A stretch of DNA of 64,000 nt from WTGJ01 sp965237765 (GCA_965237765.1 OZ250157.1:186001-250000), one strand, 5' to 3'; numbered from the stretch's first letter, positions 29,566 to 38,183 are shown. Numbers and translations: made by a program. Notes: generated by a model not told the origin, from the letters alone.

Positions 29566-30240
29566 ATGTCGACACACCTGGAAGCGGGGACTTCCCGCTC
29601 CGTCGACGATTTCTTGAAGAAAGTATTCATGCTGCAACAAGAGGCGGAGCGCGTCGCGACGAACGATCTAGCGCATGCGCTGGATATCTCTGCTGCTTCA
29701 GTTACCGACATGGCACAACGCTTGCGGGATGCGAAACTCATCGATTATCGCAAATATTATGGCGTCCGTTTGACTACGCGGGGAGAAGAAATCGCCCTGC
29801 GCGTGCTGCGCCGCCACCGCCTCATCGAGCTATTCCTCGTGCAGCGACTTGGTTACGCCATGCACGAGGTGCATGATGAAGCTGAACGCCTGGAGCATGC
29901 CGTCTCCGACCGCTTCATCGAAGCGCTCGCGTCCATTATGGGACAGCCTCAGCTTGATCCGCATGGCGATCCCATCCCTAGCGTGGATGGCCAGATCCAA
30001 ACCTGGGAATTGCAACGATTGTGCGATTTGCCGCTGGCGCAACCCGCCATCATTCGCGGCCTCAGTTCAACAGACGCCAGTGAATTGGAGCAGCAGAAAA
30101 AGCTAGGCTTTCAGCTAGGCACGCGGGTCCTGAACGAGGGCGCTACCGATCAGGAGGGGCTGCTGTCTGTGCACGTGAATGGCACGCTAACTTTCATCTC
30201 CCGCGACAGCGCCGCCACCATCCTCGTCGAGAGCAATTAA
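29566..30240 (+). CDS. DtxR/MntR-family metal-dependent transcriptional regulator
   Basis: 224 residues: an N-terminal winged helix (residues about 10-75, ending GVRLTTRGEEIA), a dimerisation and metal-binding domain (RRHRLIELFLVQRLG, VHDEAERLEHAVSD) and a C-terminal SH3-like FeoA-type domain of about 70 residues. Such proteins sense Fe(II) or Mn(II) and repress uptake genes. The residue aligned with DtxR Cys102 is Glu (DEAERLEH), as in manganese-responsive MntR, so manganese is a reasonable guess. No metal transporter is in the window, so its targets lie elsewhere. It is separated by 60 bp from the PBP-like gene and ends against the SPFH gene. Confidence 0.88.
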   Translation: MSTHLEAGTSRSVDDFLKKVFMLQQEAERVATNDLAHALDISAASVTDMAQRLRDAKLIDYRKYYGVRLTTRGEEIALRVLRRHRLIELFLVQRLGYAMHEVHDEAERLEHAVSDRFIEALASIMGQPQLDPHGDPIPSVDGQIQTWELQRLCDLPLAQPAIIRGLSSTDASELEQQKKLGFQLGTRVLNEGATDQEGLLSVHVNGTLTFISRDSAATILVESN

Positions 30241-30245
30241 ACACC

Positions 30246-30292
30246 CACAAGCGCCCCTATTGGAGCGCCTGTGTGCATTTGAGTGTGTTTTT
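30246..30292. terminator. Possible bidirectional terminator between dtxR-type gene and SPFH gene
   Basis: CACAAGCGC (30246-30254) pairs with GCGCCTGTG (30265-30273) with one A/C mismatch. A T-run lies at 30287-30292 on the plus strand, and TTTAATT follows the stem on the minus strand. The stem is modest and the plus-strand T-run is displaced, so this is tentative. Confidence 0.35.
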
Positions 30293-30294
30293 GC

Positions 30295-31356
30295 TTAGTT
30301 ATCGCCCTGAGAGACCGAGCTCTGCCCCGCTTCTCGCAAACCGCGGAAATCAAACAGGAAGGGGCTGTTGGATGGCACCAGCGCGATGGTGATGTTATCC
30401 GACAGGTTTTGCACGTAGAGGTAATCGACGAGCGTCGGGTTGTCAGAGATCTGCTCGCTCACCAGGCGCAGCGCTTCGGCTTCAGCCTGGGCAATGAGAA
30501 TGCGAGCCGTCTTTTCACCCTCAGCTTTGGCGATTGCGGCATTCGCAAGACCCCGGGCCTCAGTTACGCGCCGCTGTGCTTCGGTCTCCGCGCGCTCCAG
30601 TCGCTGCTGCTCGATCTCCTTATCCTCGATGGATTGCGCAAAATCTCTACTAAAATTGATATTGCGGACGAGCAGATTCGTCAATTTCAGACCTTCTTCT
30701 CGGAATTCGCTCGCGACGGCCAGCTCGATATCGCTCTGCATCTCCGCACGGCCGCGCAAGACTTCCTCACCTTCGGCATCCAACGAAGAAGTCTGCCCGT
30801 AAATCCCTTCGGCGGTGAAGGTAGCGACGACGGAGCGAACTTCACTGCGCACGGTCGGGCGCACGAATTCGCGCTCGTAACGAGTTTGCCAGCGCCGGTG
30901 AATCTGATTGACATTATCCTGATTGGCACTGTAAATGACCGTGATATCCAACCGCACTTCCTGACCATCACGCGTGCGCGCCACGACGGCATCTTCCCCA
31001 CTCTGGTCGCCCTCGGATGAGATATCGGACATCGTGTATTCCTGCTGTGCGATATCGTAAATTGTAGCCGATTGCAAGATTGGGATGATGATATGTGTGC
31101 CAGCACTGAGGCTCGGTTCGCCTAAATCACCGCTAATGATATTGAAGACGACGGCGCGTTCCTGCGGCGAAACGACGATGATACCACTGCTGACGATGCT
31201 GAAGAGTAGACCGACGGCGAGGCCGACAATCGAAAGAATGATGCCGGTACGCACCGGTCGCCCTTGCGACGCGGAAACGACCGCCTGGCCGATACCGACC
31301 AGAAAGAGCAAGAAACCCACCAACGAGATAGCGCCTATCAAGGCGGAAATGCCCAT
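30295..31356 (-). CDS. SPFH-domain (prohibitin/stomatin-like) membrane protein
   Basis: 353 residues with two N-terminal hydrophobic segments (about 5-25 and 36-60). An SPFH/band 7 domain (about 60-240) follows: VVSPQERAVVFNIISGDL, IPILQSATIYDIAQQEYT. Then comes a charged coiled coil rich in Glu, Ala and Arg (about 240-300: IEDKEIEQQRLERAETEAQ). The family makes large membrane-bound oligomers that scaffold membrane microdomains and control proteases such as FtsH. The spacing of TVIYSANQDNVNQIHRRW and the C-terminus are prohibitin-like. It is convergent with the metal regulator and divergent from the Lgt-like gene. Two transmembrane spans are one more than usual for prohibitins. Confidence 0.87.
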   Translation of the reverse strand: MGISALIGAISLVGFLLFLVGIGQAVVSASQGRPVRTGIILSIVGLAVGLLFSIVSSGIIVVSPQERAVVFNIISGDLGEPSLSAGTHIIIPILQSATIYDIAQQEYTMSDISSEGDQSGEDAVVARTRDGQEVRLDITVIYSANQDNVNQIHRRWQTRYEREFVRPTVRSEVRSVVATFTAEGIYGQTSSLDAEGEEVLRGRAEMQSDIELAVASEFREEGLKLTNLLVRNINFSRDFAQSIEDKEIEQQRLERAETEAQRRVTEARGLANAAIAKAEGEKTARILIAQAEAEALRLVSEQISDNPTLVDYLYVQNLSDNITIALVPSNSPFLFDFRGLREAGQSSVSQGDN

Positions 31357-31512
31357 ATTTGCAACTCCTTATCTAAATTGCAGACGAAACTGTATCAACG
31401 ACCCGATTATAGCAGCGTGCTAGCGCCCGTGTAGCCTCCCAATCATTAGGAGTGCATTCTAACGGCGTGCTTATACGGCATATTGATTTTTTTCGTCCTG
31501 CGGCTATTCGGT

Positions 31513-31518
31513 TACAAT
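31513..31518 (+). promoter_or_regulatory. -10 box (TACAAT) for Lgt-like gene, predicting a leaderless mRNA
   Basis: TACAAT ends 6 nt before the ATG at 31525, so transcription should begin at or very near the start codon. There is no Shine-Dalgarno in the intervening CCTCC-type sequence. The -35 is unclear; TTGATT lies too far upstream (24-bp spacer). Confidence 0.4.
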
Positions 31519-31524
31519 ACCTCC

Positions 31525-32367
31525 ATGTCACCGCAAATCCCCGTGCCCTTCACCATGATTGGTCCCGTCAGCATCCGCAGCTTCACGCTTTTGCTGGCGC
31601 TGGCGATTACGCTAACCCTAGCCACGACACTTTTTTCGCAGCGCCATCAGTTGGCGCCGGCAGCCATCGTTGAAGCCGGCATCGTCGCGCTCTTACTGGG
31701 TATCGCGGGCGCGCGATTGGGACACGTGCTGCTGCATTGGGATTACTTCGTGGAGCACCAGTCAGAAATTCTGCAGCTGCGCCAGGGCGGCCTGAATTGG
31801 CATGGCGCTTTGTTGGGCGCTTGGCTGGGGTTGAGAGGCTGTCGGATGGCGGCGCGCTGGCGGGAGATCGACGGGCCGCGGCTCGCCGGCGCGCTCTCGT
31901 TTGCCATCCCCATTTTTGCCCTGGCAGCCTGGCGCGCCTGTATCAGCGCCCTCTGCGCCTATGGCCGCGAAATTGAGACACTCTACGGCCGCCCTGCCTG
32001 GCTGGCCGATTGGGCGGCAGATATCTTCACGCGCATCGCTCCACGCTACAATACCGCCTCACTCGGTGCACTGTTGGCTTGTGGCATGTTCGCTGTCGCC
32101 TGCACTTTATCCAGGCGAAACGTATCCGCGCCACGCCGCCTGGCCATTCAACTCGCCATATTGGCGGCGGGCATGTGGTGCATCGGCGGGTTGCGGGGCG
32201 ACCCCGTGACAATTTTCGCCGGTCAGCGCGCTGACCAGTGGTTGGACCTGATCGTATTGCTCGCCGCCATCATCACCTTCCTGCGCTCCCCAGTGCCATC
32301 TTCACCATCATCGTTCGCCTCCCCCTTACCAAAGAATGAGGACCCCACATGGCAAATTACGACCTAA
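31525..32367 (+). CDS. Divergent prolipoprotein diacylglyceryl transferase (Lgt)-like membrane protein
   Basis: 280 residues with about seven hydrophobic segments. GGLNWHGALLGAWLG matches the Lgt HGGL-type signature containing the conserved His. The second signature, normally GRxGNFxNGExxG, reads AAWRACISALCAYGRE: the Arg survives, but the Asn essential in studied Lgt enzymes is absent. True Lgt adds diacylglyceryl to the lipobox Cys of prolipoproteins. With that residue missing, this may be a paralog with altered activity. The start is ATG 31525. Its stop lies 19 bp inside the next gene, so the two are co-transcribed. Pro/Ser-rich C-terminal tail. Confidence 0.65.
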   Translation: MSPQIPVPFTMIGPVSIRSFTLLLALAITLTLATTLFSQRHQLAPAAIVEAGIVALLLGIAGARLGHVLLHWDYFVEHQSEILQLRQGGLNWHGALLGAWLGLRGCRMAARWREIDGPRLAGALSFAIPIFALAAWRACISALCAYGREIETLYGRPAWLADWAADIFTRIAPRYNTASLGALLACGMFAVACTLSRRNVSAPRRLAIQLAILAAGMWCIGGLRGDPVTIFAGQRADQWLDLIVLLAAIITFLRSPVPSSPSSFASPLPKNEDPTWQITT

Positions 32368-33989
32368 TCCTACGGAATGGCCATATCTATGACGGCAGCG
32401 GTGGTGCGCCCATCGTTGGCGACCTCGGCATCCGCGCCGACCGCATCGCCTATGTGGGGCCTCCGCTCCGCGATGACGCACGCCAAGAACTGGACGTAAG
32501 CGGTCTGGCCGTCGCCCCCGGCTTCATCAATATGCTCAGCTGGGCGGTGGAATCGCTCATCCACGACGGGCGATCACAGAGTGATATCCGTCAGGGCGTC
32601 ACGCTAGAGGTGATGGGTGAAGGTAGAAGTTTTGGCCCATACAGTGAGAAAATGAAAGCGGAAGGAATACGAGGCATCCTGGGAAATGAGGACATCCGAT
32701 ACCAGATCGAATGGACCACGCTAGGAGAATATCTCGAATTTCTAGAGAAAAGAGGGGTTTCCTGCAACGTCGCTTCATTTGTAGGCACAGCAACACTGCG
32801 AATCCATCAGGTGGGTTACGACGACCGCCCGCCAACCGCCGCCGAGCTGACCGGCATGCAGGCGCTCATCCGTGAGGCGATGGAAGAAGGCGCAGTCGGC
32901 CTATCTTCTGCGCTCATTTACCCGCCGGCTGCCTACGCGAAGACCGACGAGCTGATCGCCCTAGCCAGCGTTGCCGCAGAATACGACGGGTTATATATTT
33001 GCCACCTGCGCAGTGAAGGTGCCTTCTTTTATGAAGCGTTAGAAGAATTTTTTAATACCTTGCGCTCAGCAAAAATCCGCGGCGAGATTTACCACCTTAA
33101 GGCCAAAGGGCGAAATAATTGGCACAAAATGTCGGAAGTGATTCGGCGGATTGAGGCGGCTCGTGCTGAGGGTCTTCAAGTCAGTGCGGATATGTATCCC
33201 TATCAAGCGAGTGGCACTGGTCTGAATTCCATCCTTCCTCCTTGGGTTCATGACGGTGGTAAGGAGCGTTTATTGGAACGAATTGCCGATCGAAACCTTC
33301 GCAAACGGATCATCGCTGAAATGAACCAGCAATCCAATGAGTGGGAGAATTTTTGGCTGGGCGTCGGCCCAGAGAACACCCTTTTAGGCGGCTTCTCCAA
33401 CGAATCTCTGAAACCCCTCATCGGTAAACGTTTATCTGTGGTTGCCGAGCAACGTGGCACATCCCCAGAAGATACCGCGTTGGATCTGTTGCTCGAGGAT
33501 GGTGGCCGTGTGTTTGCGATGTATTTTGGGATCTCTGAAGAAAACATCCGTGAACAAATCCGTAGCTTGCCTTGGCTTAGTTTCTGCTCCGATGCCGAAT
33601 CCCTCGCTCCAGAAGGGCCTTTCCTAAAATCCAATCCCCACCCTCGTGCCTATGGTAGCTTCGCTCGTATCCTCGGCCACTACGTTAGAGAGGAAGGCCT
33701 GCTGCCTTTGGAAGAAGCTGTCCGCCGCCTCAGCGCCCAGCCCGCCAGCGTGTTGAAAATAAAAGAGCGCGGCGCATTGCGACCTGGCTATTTCGCCGAC
33801 GTCGTTGTCTTCGACCCGGCCACAATCCGCGACCACGCCACTTTCGAGCAACCACACCAGTACGCGACCGGGATGCGGCACGTATTCGTGAATGGAGAAA
33901 CTGTGCTGCGCGATGGCGAACATACCGGTGCCAAGCCCGGGCGTGTCGTGCGTGGGCCGGGCTGGCGGGCGTCCAGGGGCACGCGTTGA
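32349..33989 (+). CDS. Amidohydrolase, N-acyl-D-amino-acid deacylase-like
   Basis: 546 residues. The start MANYDLILRNGHIYDGSG and the end GYFADVVVFDPATI are typical of the D-aminoacylase/amidohydrolase-3 family, a metal-dependent TIM barrel flanked by a small beta domain. The first metal site, normally PGFIDxHTHxD, reads PGFINMLSW, so the HxH pair is missing. ICHLRSEG, YHLKAKG and SADMYPYQASGTG supply later barrel residues (Glu, Lys, His, Asp). A subfamily with an NMLSW-type strand exists among annotated deacylases, so activity may depend on a single metal. Inner segments (about 32600-32815 and 32985-33720) use A+T-richer codons (AGA, GGA) than the ends, giving a mosaic look. It overlaps the genes on both sides. 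Confidence 0.75.
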   Translation: MANYDLILRNGHIYDGSGGAPIVGDLGIRADRIAYVGPPLRDDARQELDVSGLAVAPGFINMLSWAVESLIHDGRSQSDIRQGVTLEVMGEGRSFGPYSEKMKAEGIRGILGNEDIRYQIEWTTLGEYLEFLEKRGVSCNVASFVGTATLRIHQVGYDDRPPTAAELTGMQALIREAMEEGAVGLSSALIYPPAAYAKTDELIALASVAAEYDGLYICHLRSEGAFFYEALEEFFNTLRSAKIRGEIYHLKAKGRNNWHKMSEVIRRIEAARAEGLQVSADMYPYQASGTGLNSILPPWVHDGGKERLLERIADRNLRKRIIAEMNQQSNEWENFWLGVGPENTLLGGFSNESLKPLIGKRLSVVAEQRGTSPEDTALDLLLEDGGRVFAMYFGISEENIREQIRSLPWLSFCSDAESLAPEGPFLKSNPHPRAYGSFARILGHYVREEGLLPLEEAVRRLSAQPASVLKIKERGALRPGYFADVVVFDPATIRDHATFEQPHQYATGMRHVFVNGETVLRDGEHTGAKPGRVVRGPGWRASRGTR

Positions 33990-34849
33990 CGCTCACGCTG
34001 GGCCTCGCGCAGTGTTACCCCCAGCTGAATAATGTAGCCGAGAACGTCGCGCGGCATTGCGAGTGGTTGCAGCGAGCAGCGGCAAAATCTATCGACGCGC
34101 TGCTCTTCCCCGAGCTATCCCTCTGCGGCTATCAACTACAAGACCTGGTGCCAGAAGTCGCCGTGGCCGCGGCCGAAAGCGACGAGCGCTACCGGCCCAT
34201 CCTGGCTGCCACCCGCGCGACGGGCGTAGATGCCCTGGTCGGCTTGGTGCAAAGCGATAGCCGCCACCGCTACTATCCTACCGCTGCCTATTGCAGCGCC
34301 GGCCAATGCCTACACGTTCGCCGTAAACTCTACCTGGCTACTTATTCAATGTTTGATGAAAGGTGCTTTTTTGCGGCGGGTGATCGAATCCGCGCCTTTG
34401 ATACGCGCTTCGGCCGTTTCGGCACGCTGATTTGCGAAGATTTCTGGCATGCCTCTCCGCCGTATTACCTCTGGCTGGATGGTGCCGAAATTCTCTTGCT
34501 ACAGGGCGCCAGCCCGAGCCGTGGCAGCGACACTGGCGCGCAATTCGCCAGCGCGCGCTGGGTGGAGCGCGTCGCCCAGGCCTACGCCAGCCTCTTCACC
34601 TGCTATGTCGCTTATATCAACCGCGTCGGCTATGAGGACGGCAAGCATTTCGACGGCGGCAGCTTCGTCGTCGATCCAGACGGTCGCTTGCTGGAACGCG
34701 CCGACGATTCAGTAGAAGAATTGCTTGTAGTCACGATCGATATGAGCCAATTACAACGCACACGGGCGCGCCTGCCTCTGTTGCGGGACGAGCGGCCAGA
34801 GCTGCTGCAGCGCGAGCTGTGCCGCATCCTCGACGACGTACCGGCATGA
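33986..34849 (+). CDS. Stand-alone nitrilase-fold amidase, NadE-glutaminase-like
   Basis: 287 residues of the carbon-nitrogen hydrolase family with the Glu-Lys-Cys triad in place: Glu43 (LLFPELSLCGY), Lys114 (RRKLYL) and Cys150 (TLICEDFWH). The segment KLYLATYSMFDERCFFAAGD closely resembles the glutaminase domain of glutamine-dependent NAD synthetase (pattern KxxLPxYxxFDExRxFxxG), but no synthetase domain follows. It may hydrolyse glutamine or another amide and could supply ammonia to a separate NadE. The only NadE in this window (9574-10460) is broken. The TTG start overlaps the preceding stop as TTGA. The next gene overlaps its own stop as ATGA. Confidence 0.78.
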   Translation: MTLTLGLAQCYPQLNNVAENVARHCEWLQRAAAKSIDALLFPELSLCGYQLQDLVPEVAVAAAESDERYRPILAATRATGVDALVGLVQSDSRHRYYPTAAYCSAGQCLHVRRKLYLATYSMFDERCFFAAGDRIRAFDTRFGRFGTLICEDFWHASPPYYLWLDGAEILLLQGASPSRGSDTGAQFASARWVERVAQAYASLFTCYVAYINRVGYEDGKHFDGGSFVVDPDGRLLERADDSVEELLVVTIDMSQLQRTRARLPLLRDERPELLQRELCRILDDVPA

Positions 34850-35247
34850 CCACAAAAAGGGAGCAAACCGGCGCGCCGCCCGCCTTATACCGCAGCCGCG
34901 CCGGCATGCGCCTCATCGCTCTATTGACCATCATCAATCGTGGTGATTTGGCGCGCGCCAGGGAATACCTGCGTGAGCAATCCGCCGCCAGCACCTTCGC
35001 CGATATCTCGTTAACCGAACGCCTGGCTGAGCTGCGCCTGCAACGGCGGCGTTATGGCCGCTTGCGCTTCAAGCAACTCGTCGGCATCAGCGACCTGCAC
35101 GCCATCGTCATCCTGGCCGCCGAAGATGACGACTCGTACCTGCTCGCGCAATTGACCGTCGAAGCGGAATACCCACACTCGCTCACCCAATGGCAGCTGA
35201 GCAGCCTGGCAGATGTGAACATCCCGCAAATAGAGACCACGGACTAG
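34846..35247 (+). CDS. Uncharacterised small protein coupled to the NadE-type glutaminase
   Basis: 133 residues from the ATG at 34846, which overlaps the upstream stop as ATGA. Residues about 25-75 look helical and basic (LIALLTIINRGDLARAREYL). Residues 80-125 look like beta strands (RLRFKQLVGISDLHAIVILAAE, SYLLAQLTVEAEY). The helix-then-sheet order could suggest a small NTF2-like or cystatin-like fold, but I recognise no family. There is no signal peptide and no Cys or His cluster. Tight coupling suggests it works with the amidase. Confidence 0.55.
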   Translation: MTTKREQTGAPPALYRSRAGMRLIALLTIINRGDLARAREYLREQSAASTFADISLTERLAELRLQRRRYGRLRFKQLVGISDLHAIVILAAEDDDSYLLAQLTVEAEYPHSLTQWQLSSLADVNIPQIETTD

Positions 35248-35290
35248 AATCCTGTCCCGCCTCAGCTATACTTAGCGTGAGGCGAGGCTT

Positions 35291-36301
35291 ATGACATTCA
35301 CCGACCGATTCGAGCGCCCGCTGCGCGATCTGCGTATTTCCGTTACGGACCGCTGTAATTTCCGCTGCCCGTATTGCATGCCCGCCGAAATCTTCCACGA
35401 ACGCTACAAATTCCTTGCGCGCGATGAACTGCTGAGCTTCGAAGAAATCGTCCGCCTCACATCGCTCATCGTCGAGAGCGGCGCGCATAAGGTGCGCATC
35501 ACCGGCGGCGAACCACTCCTGCGCAGGGATATCGCTGTGCTCGTCGACTTGATCGCCAATATCGCTGGCGTCGAAGACCTCACCATGACGACCAACGCCT
35601 ATCTCTTGCCGCAACACGCGGCGAATTTGCGCTCGGCTGGCTTGCGGCGCATCACCATCAGCCTCGATTCACTAGATGAGACCGTCTTCCAAGCCATGAA
35701 CGGCGTCGGCGTAAAGGTCGAGCGCGTTTTGCGGGGCATCGAGGCGGCGGAAGCGGCGGGTTTCGCGCCTATCAAGATCAACTGTGTCGTCCAACGCGGC
35801 GTCAACGACCATACGCTCGTCGAGCTGGCGCGTTATTGCAAGGAGCACGGCCTCATCGTGCGCTTCATCGAATACATGGACGTCGGCACGATGAACGGTT
35901 GGCGGCTGGACGATGTGGTACCGGCCCGCGAAATCGTCACACTCATCCACGAAGCGCTACCGCTTGAGCCTATCTCGCGCAACTATGCCGCCGAAACCGC
36001 GTTGCGCTTTCGCTATCAAGATGGTGAGGGGGAAATCGGCGTGATCGCCTCAGTAACGCAGCCATTCTGCGGCGCCTGCTCGCGCTTGCGGCTTTCCGCC
36101 AAAGGCGAACTCTTCACTTGCCTATTCGCCAACCAGGGGACGGACGTACGCGCCCTACTCCGCGGCGGCGCCACAGATGACGAATTGCGCGATTTTCTGG
36201 CGGGTGTATGGGGGCGTCGCGAAGACCGCTATTCCGAAATCCGCCACGAGCTCACTGAGCCGCTGGAAGACAAGGTGGAGATGTACCACATTGGCGGTTA
36301 G
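35291..36301 (+). CDS. moaA: GTP 3',8-cyclase (molybdenum cofactor biosynthesis MoaA)
   Basis: 336 residues. The radical-SAM cluster motif CNFRCPYC gives Cys22, Cys26 and Cys29. The C-terminal second 4Fe-4S cluster has CGACSRLRLSAKGELFTC, and the protein ends in the Gly-Gly required for activity. It converts GTP to 3',8-cyclo-GTP, the first step of molybdopterin synthesis. A TATACT -10 box lies at 35267-35272, and a purine-rich GAGGCGAGGC precedes the ATG. The gene is convergent with the CitE-like gene: the two stop codons interlock within TTAG at 36298-36301. Other moa genes are not in the window. Confidence 0.96.
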   Translation: MTFTDRFERPLRDLRISVTDRCNFRCPYCMPAEIFHERYKFLARDELLSFEEIVRLTSLIVESGAHKVRITGGEPLLRRDIAVLVDLIANIAGVEDLTMTTNAYLLPQHAANLRSAGLRRITISLDSLDETVFQAMNGVGVKVERVLRGIEAAEAAGFAPIKINCVVQRGVNDHTLVELARYCKEHGLIVRFIEYMDVGTMNGWRLDDVVPAREIVTLIHEALPLEPISRNYAAETALRFRYQDGEGEIGVIASVTQPFCGACSRLRLSAKGELFTCLFANQGTDVRALLRGGATDDELRDFLAGVWGRREDRYSEIRHELTEPLEDKVEMYHIGG

Positions 36302-37176
36302 GCTTCAGCGGCAGCCGCGCGCTCCAGCAATGCCCACGCTTCCTTAACAACCGGCATATCGACCATCTGCCCATCGAGCGCGAAAGCGCCCACACCGGCT
36401 TCTGCCTGCGCTTCGTAAGCCGCCGCGATGCGCCGCGCCCGCTCGATCTGCTCGGCTGTGGGGGAATGGGCAGCTTGCACCGGCGCGATTTGTGAGGGGT
36501 TGATGATCTGTTTGCCCGTGTAACCCAGCTCTATGCCACGCCGCGTGTCTTTCAGCAGGCCTACTTCATCTTGATATGCAGGATATACCGTGTCCACTGC
36601 CTGCAAGCCATGCGCTTTGGCCTGCATGACGACGGCGCTGCGCGCGAAAAACGTTTCCTGGCCGCTCGCCGTCGTCTGCCCACCGACGCTGGCGATATAA
36701 TCCAAAGCACCGAAGATGAGCGCCTGGATTCGCCGCTCAGCCCCGGCATAGGTGGCGATTTCCCCCAACCGAGCGAGGCCGCGCGCCGTCTCCACGATGG
36801 CCAGGATGACGGTGGATTGCCTCGCGATGCCTGCCCGCAATTCATAGAGCAGCAATCGCTCGTTTAGCGCGCGTAACTGCTGTACGCTTTCCGTTTTTGG
36901 CAGGACGATGCCGGCCGGCGCGGCGGGCAGGACTGACAACAAGTCCGCTTCGTGTTCGGGATGATCCATCGGGTTCACGCGAACTAACGCTTCGCTGCGC
37001 CCGAAATCCAGCTCGCGCAGGCAAGCAACGGTCGTCGCGCGAGCGGTTTCCCGCGCGTTGGGAGCGACGCCATCTTCCAGATCCATCACCACGGAATCAA
37101 CACCAGAAACGGCACCGCGGGCGATCTTGCGCCTCGAATCGCCGGGCATATAGAGTAGAGCGCGCCGCAAACGCAT
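36298..37176 (-). CDS. CitE/HpcH-type lyase (CoA-ester aldolase or thioesterase)
   Basis: 292 residues of the HpcH/HpaI-CitE TIM barrel family. The opening RRALLYMPGDSRRKIARG is the substrate-binding signature. MDLEDGVAPNARETAR follows, and the Mg ligands are Glu in VETARGL and Asp in FGALDY. KQIINPSQIAPV is typical of citrate lyase beta-like and malyl-CoA/beta-methylmalyl-CoA lyase or CLYBL-type enzymes. The substrate is probably a CoA thioester of a hydroxyacid. As a single subunit without CitD/CitF partners it is unlikely to be part of citrate lyase. Its stop codon interlocks with that of moaA. Confidence 0.85.
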   Translation of the reverse strand: MRLRRALLYMPGDSRRKIARGAVSGVDSVVMDLEDGVAPNARETARATTVACLRELDFGRSEALVRVNPMDHPEHEADLLSVLPAAPAGIVLPKTESVQQLRALNERLLLYELRAGIARQSTVILAIVETARGLARLGEIATYAGAERRIQALIFGALDYIASVGGQTTASGQETFFARSAVVMQAKAHGLQAVDTVYPAYQDEVGLLKDTRRGIELGYTGKQIINPSQIAPVQAAHSPTAEQIERARRIAAAYEAQAEAGVGAFALDGQMVDMPVVKEAWALLERAAAAEA

Positions 37177-37253
37177 CAGATTTGGGCCAAATAGAATGAC
37201 CAGATCAACGACTTATCATAACTCGTCGCTTCACCGCTGCTTCCAACGCTCGC

Positions 37254-38183
37254 TCACTCTTCGAAAATGCTTAGCGGTAGACTGGCCGTAACCAGCCAAT
37301 TCGGCGCGTCGACGATTTCGGCGATCTTTAAATCAACAGCAGTACTGCAGAGGCAGTAAGCCAGACTGGGCGAGAGACCATATTCCGCGCCAAGGTGTTC
37401 GATCATGTAGCGTATGGCGTTCTTGGCATTCTCCATCAAGTCTGGACCATGGGCGCTGGTGATATAGCTGCCATGGTCGTGCATGGTCGCGCTGGGGCCG
37501 CCGCGCTGCAGGCACATCTCCGGAATATTGGCGCCCTTCACCAAGCCGTAGCGAATCGTCATCGTCATCGGCGCCTCGATGGCCGTGCCGCAGACTTCGC
37601 CCTGCCCCTGGTTGGCGTGGCAATCGCCGCCGGCAAAAAGCGCTCCTGGCACGTTCACTGGCAACCACATCGTCGCGCCGATAGTTGCGTCACGACAATC
37701 CAGGTTGCCGCCGTTTTGGCGCGGCGGAACGGTATTCAATCGACCAGCGGTAAGCGGCGGCGCGACCCCCAGGCAACCGGGAAATGGCTCATAGGGCAGC
37801 ACGATGCCCGCCTCGCCGAAATGGCAACGCTCGCCTTCCAGCCGCCAGTGGTGTAGGAAGCCAAAATCGAATTCGTCGGCGAGCAAGCCAAAATTGGGGA
37901 TATGCCCCGTCCACCCCCAACCTTGATGCTCGAGCGCGCGGATCTCGATCACTAGCGCGTCACCTGGCTCTGCGCCGTCGACATAGATGGAGCCAGTCAG
38001 CGCGTGCACTTTGCCAAAATCGAGTTGGGCGATGTCATCGGAATCCCAATCTTGCATCACCTGGCCACAAGGTTCCGCGCATTCCATGACGACGGTATCG
38101 CCGGGCTGGATGACGAGGCGCGGCTCGACTGTCGCATCCCAAAATGGCTGAGTGGTACTCGCATCGAGATAATGTTCGGACAT
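37254..38183 (-). CDS. Acetamidase/formamidase family protein
   Basis: 309 residues of the FmdA/AmdA family, which hydrolyses formamide or short amides to ammonia and acid. Supporting stretches are QPGDTVVMECAEPCG, GSIYVDGAEPGDALVIEI, FPGCLGVAPP, NGGNLDCRDATIGATMWLPV and AGGDCHANQGQGEVCGTAIE. The last two hold the conserved metal and substrate residues. It is cytoplasmic, with no signal peptide. A TATAAT -10 (38230-38225, minus strand) and an AAGGAT ribosome site precede the ATG at 38183. The gene lies 77 bp upstream of the CitE-like gene on the same strand. Confidence 0.9.
   Translation of the reverse strand: MSEHYLDASTTQPFWDATVEPRLVIQPGDTVVMECAEPCGQVMQDWDSDDIAQLDFGKVHALTGSIYVDGAEPGDALVIEIRALEHQGWGWTGHIPNFGLLADEFDFGFLHHWRLEGERCHFGEAGIVLPYEPFPGCLGVAPPLTAGRLNTVPPRQNGGNLDCRDATIGATMWLPVNVPGALFAGGDCHANQGQGEVCGTAIEAPMTMTIRYGLVKGANIPEMCLQRGGPSATMHDHGSYITSAHGPDLMENAKNAIRYMIEHLGAEYGLSPSLAYCLCSTAVDLKIAEIVDAPNWLVTASLPLSIFEE

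Noticed and set aside
36298..36301. Overlap of the moaA and CitE-like stop codons as something special
   Set aside because: Interlocking convergent stops are common in compact genomes. Noted only as a structural detail.
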